A stretch of DNA of 5,802 nucleotides from Saprospiraceae bacterium. Its GTDB lineage: Bacteria > Bacteroidota > Bacteroidia > Chitinophagales > Saprospiraceae. The notes under the pieces were generated by a model that had not been told where the DNA came from, searched no databases, and was given only the letters and a program-made list of their open reading frames with translations. Both the position numbers and the translations under genes were made by a program. Positions 1 through 5,802 of the stretch are shown piece after piece (positions within the stretch are counted from its first letter, which is position 1; every line of letters starts with the position of its first letter). Location of the stretch: assembly GCA_013002625.1 (NCBI GenBank), contig JABDJE010000331.1, forward strand, positions 1-5,802, written 5' to 3'.

Positions 1-585
1 CCCTACATAATAACGGGTATCATTTTCCATTTTTATATAATAATTCAAGCCTAATGAAATGTCGAATGCTCCAATATTATTTGGAGGCAAAACTTCAGAG
101 GTTGGCTCTGTAAAATCATCGATCTGATTGAACTGATCCTGAAAGTTGATATTGTCGTAATTAATATTTCTTTGAATTACACCAAATTTGAAGCCAGCAC
201 CCAGATAGGAAGGAATTTTATCTCCAAACTTCTTATGATAGGACATATAACCGGATATCTTATTTGTAGACGCCTGAAACTCTGCCACGCGATCACTCAC
301 GAAAAACAAGCCGAGTCCAAAATGATCATCTGATTCAAGACTTCCAAAATTTAAATCCAATTTAGTGTCTCCTCCTGCGGCAAATGTTTTATACGGACTT
401 TCCAAAGCACCATTCCATTGATCCCGGTATATGGCGGTCATTCTATAAGTACCGTCATAGGCGCCGGTTAATGCAGGGTTCATGTGGATGGGAATAGCAA
501 AAAACTGTGAAAAATGTTCGTCCTGACCATTTAGGGCTATTTGACCCAGAACTAAAAGAAAAAATGTAAATATTTTCGCCTTCAT
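1..585 (-). CDS. PorP/SprF-family type IX secretion outer-membrane protein (N-terminal part, cut by window edge)
   Basis: The minus-strand frame opens with ATG at 585-583 and stays open to base 1, giving 195 codons of a protein that in this family is usually about 300-340 residues. Residues 1 to about 21 form a signal peptide: a Lys-bearing start, then a hydrophobic core (IFTFFLLVLG), with likely cleavage near NGQ|DEHF. The mature start carries the family hallmark: DEHFSQFF, then MNPALTG, then YRDQW at about residues 22-57. This matches the pattern 'D-x-HFSQF ... NPAxTG ... YRxQW' of PorP/SprF proteins. The following alternating polar/hydrophobic segments (FGLGLFFVSD, YLGAGFKFGVIQR, FDISLGLNYYI) fit transmembrane beta strands. 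Family members are outer-membrane T9SS components; PorP/SprF paralogues commonly assist secretion or surface anchoring of particular substrates, such as SprF for SprB. Its partner is not identifiable here. The gene runs divergently from the NlpC/P60 gene with 72 bases between the two starts. Confidence 0.9.
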   Translation of the reverse strand, partial: MKAKIFTFFLLVLGQIALNGQDEHFSQFFAIPIHMNPALTGAYDGTYRMTAIYRDQWNGALESPYKTFAAGGDTKLDLNFGSLESDDHFGLGLFFVSDRVAEFQASTNKISGYMSYHKKFGDKIPSYLGAGFKFGVIQRNINYDNINFQDQFNQIDDFTEPTSEVLPPNNIGAFDISLGLNYYIKMENDTRYYVG

Positions 586-589
586 GCTG

Positions 590-597
590 CAAAACTA
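590..597 (-). promoter_or_regulatory. Possible Bacteroidota -7 element for the PorP/SprF gene
   Basis: Read on the minus strand, bases 597-590 are TAGTTTTG, an exact match to the Bacteroidota -7 consensus TAnnTTTG. The element ends only four bases before the ATG, so transcription from it would give an almost leaderless mRNA. No TTG sits 17-23 bases upstream for a -33 box. The match could therefore be chance. Confidence 0.2.
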
Positions 598-657
598 CGA
601 TTATAAAAGAATGAAACGATGAGAATTGTAATTTAGCTCACAGATCAAGAAAAATTA

Positions 658-1467
658 TTGAATACGTCTCAAAATAATATGGTCGGGATATGCAAAATAG
701 CATTGGCATCCCTTAGAAAACTACCGGATCATAAAGCCCAACTTATAAGTCAGGTCTTATATGGAGAAAAGGTGCATGTCATTTCTCAACGAAATAAACA
801 CTGGTGGCGCGTAGTATGTGATTGGGATCAAACCGTAGGTTGGGTAGATCCAAAACAGTTTGAATTTAACCACTTTAAATTCCCTCAGCTTCTCGAAACG
901 GAGAGTCAATCTTTTGCACTTGAACATTTTCATGGGATTACAACTGAGCAAAAAACTGTGCCTATTATGTTGGGTTCTAATCTGTATTCCTGCGACGGTT
1001 TAAATGTAAAAATGCCTACGGGAAAGTTTCAATATACCGGGCAGCACGTTGATCTTGAACAATCAAAGCATTCAAGAAAATTATTGCTCAATATTTCAAG
1101 GCGATTTTTACATGCCCCATATTTTGAAGGTGGGCGTTCAATTACTGGCACTGATGCAAGTGGGTTCATTCAGATCGTGTTCAAAATGATTGGTATCAAC
1201 ATTCCACGATACCCAGAAGAAATCTCGGTCCTTGGCGATGATATTGGTTTTTACAATGAAGCTGTCCCGGGTGATATCGCTTTTTTTGGAAAGGGTAATA
1301 AAGATATCTCGCATATTGGGGTGATCATTGAAGATGGACTTATTTTACATGCTTATGGCCGTGTCAAGGCCGATAGGTTGGATCAACAGGGCATTTATGA
1401 TCTTGACGAAAAGCGATACACTTTTAAATTAAGGTCAATTAGACGTCATTTCCCCCTTAATAATTGA
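658..1467 (+). CDS. SH3b-NlpC/P60 (C40 peptidase-like) protein with catalytic Cys replaced by Ala; probable pseudoenzyme
   Basis: This is a 269-residue frame from TTG 658. The ATG at 679 (262 residues, MVGICKIALASLRK...) is the more natural start because relatives typically begin 'M-x-x-GIC'. Numbering here is from 658. Residues about 9-70 form a bacterial SH3-like domain, with VLYGEKVHV and GWVDPKQF being typical strands. A middle linker or second SH3-like part (about 90-140) follows, then the NlpC/P60 fold (about 141-265). Active enzymes of this family cleave peptidoglycan stem peptides, as in YkfC-type murein-peptide recycling, with a Cys-His-(His/polar) triad in the context G-x-DCSGF. Here that segment reads GTDASGF, with Ala167 (codon GCA, 1156-1158) in place of Cys. 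His219 (SHIGV) and His231 (LHAYG) are kept. The usual WGG before the motif is EGG (Glu157). No signal peptide is visible, so it is probably cytoplasmic. The fold is intact and the frame is open, so a binding or regulatory role is more likely than hydrolysis; this is inference. Confidence 0.88.
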   Translation: MNTSQNNMVGICKIALASLRKLPDHKAQLISQVLYGEKVHVISQRNKHWWRVVCDWDQTVGWVDPKQFEFNHFKFPQLLETESQSFALEHFHGITTEQKTVPIMLGSNLYSCDGLNVKMPTGKFQYTGQHVDLEQSKHSRKLLLNISRRFLHAPYFEGGRSITGTDASGFIQIVFKMIGINIPRYPEEISVLGDDIGFYNEAVPGDIAFFGKGNKDISHIGVIIEDGLILHAYGRVKADRLDQQGIYDLDEKRYTFKLRSIRRHFPLNN

Positions 1468-1495
1468 TTGACAGCTCATTATTGTTATAATTTTA
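1468..1495 (+). promoter_or_regulatory. Candidate Bacteroidota promoter for the secreted TSP3 protein gene
   Basis: TTG at 1468-1470 is followed after 17 bases by TAATTTTA at 1488-1495, one mismatch from the -7 consensus TAnnTTTG. A TTG -33 box 17-23 bases from the -7 box is the arrangement described for flavobacterial vegetative promoters. Transcription would start near 1500, leaving a leader of about 100 bases before ATG 1604. The site lies directly after the stop codon of the NlpC/P60 gene. The match is imperfect and untested. Confidence 0.3.
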
Positions 1496-1603
1496 AGCAT
1501 TGGCAAGACCCTCCTTTGATTTTCACCTTTTTGTTGTTATTCGAATTCATGCTTTTGGCGTGTTATTTGAATATTATTAAATCTAACAAACTCTGAAGTT
1601 CTA

Positions 1604-3448
1604 ATGTTACCTGTGATCGCTTCAAACTTGAAGCAAAAAATATTTCATGTTCCTCATTTCCGTGCATGTATACTGATACTGCTTGTAGGTTTTTTCTTAT
1701 TTGCATCCAATCAAGTTTTCTCTCAATCCCCAATTTCAGCATTTTATGAAGAGGAAGGAAGTGTTGACTTCGTTGCAACAGCTGGCACCTTTAGGGACTT
1801 AAATAGTAACAATAATGCTGATGCCTCATCTTTAAGATCTTTTGCAGATGGAGACCTAAACTTGCCTGCTGGTGCAGACATAGGAGCTGCTTTCTTATAT
1901 TGGGCTGGTGGTGGTTCAACGCCTGATAATACGGTAACATTTGATGGTCAAACAGTAAACGCGACAAGAACCTTTTCTGACACAAGGCTGTCAGGTCCAC
2001 TAAGCATTCAATATTTTGGAGGATTTGCTGACGTAACAAGTATTATACAAGCCCAGTCACCAGGTACAACCAAGACCTATAGAATGACTGACTTAACTGT
2101 TGATAACACGGGTAATTATTATAATTATCAAGGTACAGTTGCTACATGGACATTGATAGTCATATACAGAGCACCAAGTATAGTTGATGATTATAAAATT
2201 ATTTTATACGATGGTATGGAGATATTTTATTCTGGCAATGGTGCTGTCAATAGCTCTGGAAGTTATACGCTTTCTGGCTTTGGAACTGTTGGTACAACCG
2301 GAGATGGTGAAATCTTTTCAGCCCTCTATGAGGGAGATGCGCACCTTCAAAACAATGAGTCTGTTACACTTAATGGAAATAACTTACTCCCTAGTGGTAA
2401 TACACATGATCAATCCAGTAACGTGCCGGGCGTAGGTGGTGCCTTCCCGGGTTATGGATTAGATATTGATGAATTTGATATCACGCCATTTATTAATCCA
2501 GGTGATGCGCAAGTCGATTTTGGAGTTTCTACCGGCGGGGACTTAATAATTGTAAATGCCTTACTTGTTAGAATGAATTACATACCGCCAATAGACTCTG
2601 ATGGTGATGGAATACCTGATGTTGTAGATCTGGATGACGATGACGATGGTATTTATGATACGCAGGAGGTATGTGGTACAGATCCTTTACCTCTGGTACA
2701 GGCCAGAGATATCAGGGTATACATAGATTTGGATGAATGGGAAAATGAAACTTCTTGGACATTAAGCGTGGGTGGAGGACAAGTAGCCTCTGGTCAAAAT
2801 TATCCAGGTTCAGCAGAAATCATTGATAACACTTATACTGTCTATTCAGGAGGCACAGCCATTTTTACTATAAATGACTCTTGGGGTGATGGTTTGAGTT
2901 TGAATGGTGGTAGTGACTCTAACGGAACATCTGGATTTGCTGTGTACATGGATGGTACTCTTGTTTACCAAAGTGCGGCAAGCCCGAACTTTGGAACCCA
3001 GTTTAGCACAAACTGGCAAGTCGTATTGAATTTGGATCCATTTACTTGTTTGTCTACAGACCCAAGTGCTGACGATGATTACGATGGAACACCAAATTAC
3101 ATGGATCCTGATTATTGCACCTTAAATGCAGCAGGCGCATGTGCCTCTATGGATACAGATGGAGATGGTTTGCCAGATTATTTGGATACCGATTCAGATA
3201 ATGATGGATGTACAGACCCTAATGAAGCCTATCAGGATCCCAATGCAGATGGCGGGGATAATGGGATGTATGGAATTGGAGACCCTCCGCCAACTGATAC
3301 TTTAGATGGGACAGTAATTGCCGCTGCCTATAATGGTTTGCATCCTTCATGGCAAGATTCTCTAGACTTCGGCATCTGCCCTTCAGGGGATTGTGAGATC
3401 ATGTATACCAATGATTTCATAAAATATAACAGAGGCGGCGGAGACTAA
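1604..3448 (+). CDS. Secreted beta-rich protein with thrombospondin type 3 calcium repeats; no recognisable T9SS sorting domain
   Basis: The protein has 614 residues. The only early Met is the first, followed by a longish basic n-region (about 1-20), a hydrophobic core ACILILLVGFFLF (21-33) and probable cleavage near VFSQ|SP (about 40-42), so it is exported across the inner membrane. Residues about 43-327 form a Gly/Asn/Thr-rich beta domain (AAFLYWAGG, VTFDGQTV, TWTLIVIYRAP, LLVRMNYIP) of a kind seen at the start of Bacteroidota surface proteins; I cannot name its family with confidence. Residues 331-352 (DSDGDGIPD ... DDDDDGIYD), about 486-505 and 517-538 (DTDGDGLPD ... SDNDGCTD) are Asp-rich TSP3-type calcium-binding repeats. 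Between them, about 366-476 resembles the secreted-protein module with 'ETSW' and 'DSWGDGL' motifs. The chain ends NRGGGD soon after the last repeat. No C-terminal T9SS sorting domain (type A or B) is recognisable, and only 77 bases remain before the next gene. Seven cysteines lie in the C-terminal half. Calcium binding and a surface or extracellular location are inferred; the biological role is unknown. Confidence 0.85.
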   Translation: MLPVIASNLKQKIFHVPHFRACILILLVGFFLFASNQVFSQSPISAFYEEEGSVDFVATAGTFRDLNSNNNADASSLRSFADGDLNLPAGADIGAAFLYWAGGGSTPDNTVTFDGQTVNATRTFSDTRLSGPLSIQYFGGFADVTSIIQAQSPGTTKTYRMTDLTVDNTGNYYNYQGTVATWTLIVIYRAPSIVDDYKIILYDGMEIFYSGNGAVNSSGSYTLSGFGTVGTTGDGEIFSALYEGDAHLQNNESVTLNGNNLLPSGNTHDQSSNVPGVGGAFPGYGLDIDEFDITPFINPGDAQVDFGVSTGGDLIIVNALLVRMNYIPPIDSDGDGIPDVVDLDDDDDGIYDTQEVCGTDPLPLVQARDIRVYIDLDEWENETSWTLSVGGGQVASGQNYPGSAEIIDNTYTVYSGGTAIFTINDSWGDGLSLNGGSDSNGTSGFAVYMDGTLVYQSAASPNFGTQFSTNWQVVLNLDPFTCLSTDPSADDDYDGTPNYMDPDYCTLNAAGACASMDTDGDGLPDYLDTDSDNDGCTDPNEAYQDPNADGGDNGMYGIGDPPPTDTLDGTVIAAAYNGLHPSWQDSLDFGICPSGDCEIMYTNDFIKYNRGGGD

Positions 3449-3463
3449 TTCTCTCTCAATTTT

Positions 3464-3524
3464 ATTGTGCCTAAGCGCTGGAATGTTCAAACAATACATT
3501 TAGCTTAGCGTTCTATTGCACAAT
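3464..3524. repeat. Nested, interrupted inverted repeat abutting the fadH start codon
   Basis: Left arm ATTGTGC (3464-3470) plus CTAAGC (3471-3476) is contiguous. The right arm carries the exact complements GCTTAG (3503-3508) and GCACAAT (3518-3524), separated by nine extra bases (3509-3517). The loop is 26 bases. The outer arm ends one base before ATG 3526. In RNA this could fold into a two-part stem with a one-sided bulge covering the ribosome-binding region of fadH; in DNA it could be a paired operator. No T-tract follows the right arm, so a simple terminator is unlikely. The 13 matched bases are seen directly; any function is inference. Confidence 0.45.
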
Positions 3525-3525
3525 C

Positions 3526-5544
3526 ATGTATACAAAACTACTATCACCTTTAGATCTTGGATTTACAAACCTTAAGAACAGAGTTCTTATGGGCAGCATG
3601 CACACTATGCTCGAAGAAATTCCCGGCGGTCATGAACGCGCAGCCGCCTTTTACGCCGAAAGAGCCCGCGGCCAAGTAGGGCTAATAGTTACCGGAGGGA
3701 TATCTCCTAACAGCGAAGGCACCGTATTTCAAGGTTCGGCTCAATTATCTTCCAAGGATCAAATCCATGGTCACCAGATAATTACTGAAGCCGTACACAA
3801 AGAAGACGGTAAAATATGCATGCAAATACTCCATACAGGACGATATGCCTATCACAAGGACGCTGTCGCACCTTCTGCTATTAAAGCACCAATTAATATG
3901 GTTACACCTCGTGCAATGACGGATGATGACATTGAACGTACAATAGCAGATTTTATACACTGTGCCACACTGGCCAAAGAAGCAGGTTATGATGGGGTAG
4001 AAGTGATGGGTTCTGAGGGTTACCTGATCAATCAGTTCATCGTAAAGCGCACAAATAAGCGCGAAGATGAATGGGGTGGCGACTACAGTAAAAGAATAAA
4101 ATTCCCGCTCAGAATTGTTGAGGGGATACGTCAAACTGTCGGTCCGAATTTTATTATTATTTATCGCTTATCATTGTTAGACCTTGTAGAAGATGGGAGT
4201 TCATGGGAAGAAGTCGTCCATTTAGCGAAAGCGATAGAAAAAGCAGGCGCCACGATAATCAATTCAGGAATTGGATGGCATGAAGCAAGAGTGCCTACCA
4301 TCGGAAGCATGGTACCTCGAGGCGGATTTGCATGGATTACAAAAAGGTTAATGGGGCAGGTGGATATACCACTCGTATGTACCAATAGAATAAACACTCC
4401 GGAAATTGCAGAAAAATTATTGAACGAAGGATGTGCGGATATGGTATCCATGGCAAGACCATTTCTGGCAGATAGTCAATTGGTAAAAAAGGCGATAGAA
4501 AACAGATCCAATGAGATCAATACATGTATAGCATGTAATCAAGCCTGTCTTGATCATACCTTTTCAATGCAAGTGTGTTCATGCCTTGTTAACCCACGTG
4601 CATGTCATGAAACCGAACTGAATTATTTGCCGGTAAATAAAGTAAAATCCATTGCGGTTGTAGGTGGCGGTCCTGCTGGTTTAGCTGCTGCCTCTATCGC
4701 AGCGCAAAGAGGACACAAGGTCACGCTCTTTGAGGCGGACAATGCACTCGGAGGTCAGTTCCTATTGGCCAAAGAGGTTCCAGGTAAGGAAGATTATGCT
4801 GAGACCATTAGGTATTACAAGTCTCAATTGGAAAAATACAATGTCGACGTAAAGCTCAATACCAAAGCATCCAAAGATGAATTAGTCTTAGGGGCATATG
4901 ATGAAATTATTATCGCCACAGGCGTTCACCCCAGAATTCCAAATATATCAGGGATCGAACATGCCAAAGTTGTAAACTACATTCAGGTGTTAAGAAATGA
5001 GATCGAAGTTGGACAGCGTGTTGCCATTATTGGTGCTGGAGGAATAGGATTTGATGTAGCTACATACTTGGTGGAAGAATCAAAGGCCAATTCAGACCAA
5101 GCCATTTCATCCTATATGGAAGATTGGGGCGTGGATATGAGTTATGAAAAAAGAGGTGCATTCACGCAGCCTGCCATCGAAAAATCGGAAAGAACGATTC
5201 ACCTGCTTAAGCGTTCTGTAGGCAAACACGGAAAGTCATTGGGTAAAACAACCGGATGGATTCATAAAAGTTTGCTCAAACAAAAACAGGTTAATATGAT
5301 TTCAAATGTTGAATATAAGGTCATTGACGATGCAGGCTTACATATTCGCGTCAACAATGAAGACATACTACTTGAGGTTGATCATATTATCGTATGTGCA
5401 GGGCAGCTGCCTTCCAATGAACTGTATAACGCATTGTTGCAACAGGACTTGACAGTACATATTATCGGTGGGGCTAAGGAAGCTGCGGAATTAGATGCAA
5501 AAAGAGCTATTAAAGAGGCGGCCTACCTGGCTGCAAAAATTTAG
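3526..5544 (+). CDS. fadH: NADPH-dependent 2,4-dienoyl-CoA reductase (FadH-type, Old Yellow Enzyme family)
   Basis: At 672 residues it has the same length as Escherichia coli FadH as I recall it, and it matches that sequence closely from end to end. The enzyme reduces 2,4-dienoyl-CoA to an enoyl-CoA in the beta-oxidation of unsaturated fatty acids, in the cytoplasm. Residues about 1-330 form the FMN-binding TIM barrel (LGFTNLKNRV, ILHTGRY, GYDGVEVMGSEGYLINQF). The catalytic pair Tyr166 (SEGYLIN) and His252 (GWHEAR) falls at the same positions as in the E. coli enzyme. The 4Fe-4S cluster is bound by Cys334, Cys337, Cys341 and Cys353 (CIACNQAC ... CSC). From about 373 onward lies the FAD domain (GGGPAG, 380-385) with an inserted NADPH-binding Rossmann fold (GAGGIG, 503-508) and the conserved GKTTGWIH (573-580). 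Cys351 is an extra cysteine beside the cluster ligand. No Shine-Dalgarno is visible, and the inverted repeat lies directly upstream. The transporter gene follows within a few bases or overlaps, suggesting one transcript. Confidence 0.96.
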   Translation: MYTKLLSPLDLGFTNLKNRVLMGSMHTMLEEIPGGHERAAAFYAERARGQVGLIVTGGISPNSEGTVFQGSAQLSSKDQIHGHQIITEAVHKEDGKICMQILHTGRYAYHKDAVAPSAIKAPINMVTPRAMTDDDIERTIADFIHCATLAKEAGYDGVEVMGSEGYLINQFIVKRTNKREDEWGGDYSKRIKFPLRIVEGIRQTVGPNFIIIYRLSLLDLVEDGSSWEEVVHLAKAIEKAGATIINSGIGWHEARVPTIGSMVPRGGFAWITKRLMGQVDIPLVCTNRINTPEIAEKLLNEGCADMVSMARPFLADSQLVKKAIENRSNEINTCIACNQACLDHTFSMQVCSCLVNPRACHETELNYLPVNKVKSIAVVGGGPAGLAAASIAAQRGHKVTLFEADNALGGQFLLAKEVPGKEDYAETIRYYKSQLEKYNVDVKLNTKASKDELVLGAYDEIIIATGVHPRIPNISGIEHAKVVNYIQVLRNEIEVGQRVAIIGAGGIGFDVATYLVEESKANSDQAISSYMEDWGVDMSYEKRGAFTQPAIEKSERTIHLLKRSVGKHGKSLGKTTGWIHKSLLKQKQVNMISNVEYKVIDDAGLHIRVNNEDILLEVDHIIVCAGQLPSNELYNALLQQDLTVHIIGGAKEAAELDAKRAIKEAAYLAAKI

Positions 5545-5548
5545 TGCA

Positions 5549-5802
5549 TTGAAAATTAAGATTCCTTTTCTGATCATTTTAAGTTTCTTCACTATCTATG
5601 TTGTGTGGGGGTCTACTTACTTATTTGTCGCTTTTGCTATGGAACAGGTTCCTGCCTTTCAACTGTGTGCAATAAGATATACCGCGGCTGCATTGATTAC
5701 ATTTGGTATCTATTTTATTTTCCAAAATAAACATAAGCCCAATGTATCGGAGCTAAAAAATGCGGCCATTGCTGGTTTCATTTTCCTCGGTCTTGGTACA
5801 GG
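5549..5802 (+). CDS. EamA/DMT-superfamily membrane transporter (N-terminal part, cut by window edge)
   Basis: The frame runs off the window end; 84 codons are visible from TTG 5549, whereas full family members have about 290-310 residues and ten transmembrane helices. Helix 1 (about residues 6-26) carries the family signature VVWGSTYL, helix 2 (about 39-58) begins with the typical AIRYTAAA, and helix 3 starts near 71 (AAIAGFIFLGLG). EamA proteins are inner-membrane exporters or permeases of small metabolites such as amino acids; the substrate cannot be read from this fragment. The start is ambiguous. TTG 5549, four bases after the fadH stop, gives the usual short N-terminus. An in-frame ATG at 5495 would add 18 basic residues (MQKELLKRRP...) and overlap fadH by 50 bases, with AAGGA at 5476-5480 as a distant possible ribosome site. 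Either way the gene is tightly coupled to fadH and probably co-transcribed. Confidence 0.85.
   Translation, partial: MKIKIPFLIILSFFTIYVVWGSTYLFVAFAMEQVPAFQLCAIRYTAAALITFGIYFIFQNKHKPNVSELKNAAIAGFIFLGLGT

Noticed and set aside
629..636. TAATTTAG as a -7 element for the NlpC/P60 gene
   Set aside because: One mismatch from TAnnTTTG and no TTG at a suitable upstream distance; in an AT-rich intergenic region this is expected by chance.
1468..1491. TTGACA (1468-1473) and TATAAT (1486-1491) as a classical sigma-70 promoter
   Set aside because: The spacer is only 12 bases instead of about 17, and Bacteroidota use a different consensus. The same bases fit the TTG-N17-TAnnTTTG pattern better, which I list instead.
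1563..2435. Open frames on the minus strand and in another plus frame at the start of the TSP3 protein gene
   Set aside because: Their translations are low-information and without recognisable motifs, whereas the main frame has a signal peptide and coherent domains.
2632..2648. GATGACGATGACGATGG-like run as a DNA-level tandem repeat
   Set aside because: It is explained by Asp codons in the calcium-binding loop of the first TSP3 repeat and is too short for a variable-number repeat.
3495..3502. TACATTTA as a -7 element for fadH
   Set aside because: One mismatch from TAnnTTTG and no TTG at 17-23 bases upstream; the nearest TTG (3465-3467) is 27 bases away. Too weak to list.
3464..3524. Inverted repeat as a rho-independent terminator of the TSP3 protein gene
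   Set aside because: The loop is 26 bases, the right arm is interrupted, and no T-run follows; the right arm runs straight into the fadH start codon.
3745..4451. Open frames on the minus strand inside fadH
   Set aside because: They lie antisense to a strongly conserved enzyme and their translations show no domain, signal peptide or family motif; they are by-products of fadH codon usage.
3526..5544. Recent horizontal transfer of fadH from proteobacteria
   Set aside because: The high similarity to E. coli FadH is notable, but this family is strongly conserved, base composition does not obviously differ from neighbours, and no mobile-element traces flank the gene.

Overview
The window looks like a moderately AT-rich chromosomal segment from a member of the Bacteroidota. 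The evidence is a PorP/SprF-family type IX secretion (T9SS) outer-membrane protein, a secreted protein with thrombospondin-type-3 calcium repeats, a cytosolic-type SH3b-NlpC/P60 protein of the form common in this phylum, start sites without clear Shine-Dalgarno sequences, and one promoter candidate fitting the phylum's TTG / TAnnTTTG pattern. Class and genus cannot be resolved from this stretch.

Layout. 1-585 (minus strand, cut by the window edge): N-terminal 195 codons of a PorP/SprF protein. 586-657: short divergent intergenic region. 658-1467 (plus): SH3b + NlpC/P60 protein whose catalytic cysteine is replaced by alanine, probably a pseudoenzyme. 1468-1603: intergenic region with one promoter candidate. 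1604-3448 (plus): secreted, beta-rich protein with TSP3 calcium repeats and no recognisable T9SS C-terminal sorting domain. 3449-3525: intergenic region filled by a nested, interrupted inverted repeat that ends one base before the next start codon. 3526-5544 (plus): fadH, NADPH-dependent 2,4-dienoyl-CoA reductase, complete and with all expected catalytic and cluster residues. 5549 (or 5495) to 5802 (plus, cut by the window edge): N-terminus of an EamA/DMT-family membrane transporter, closely coupled to fadH.

How they fit together. The PorP/SprF protein and the TSP3 protein both belong to the cell envelope and export, but they are in opposite orientation and separated by the NlpC gene, so a functional pair is not shown. 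fadH serves beta-oxidation of unsaturated fatty acids. The transporter behind it is probably co-transcribed, but its substrate is unknown. I see no mobile element, CRISPR array, tRNA or rRNA. The most unusual items are the cysteine-less NlpC/P60 protein, the secreted TSP3 protein without a visible sorting signal, and the inverted repeat at the fadH start. None of them by itself demonstrates a new biological system.
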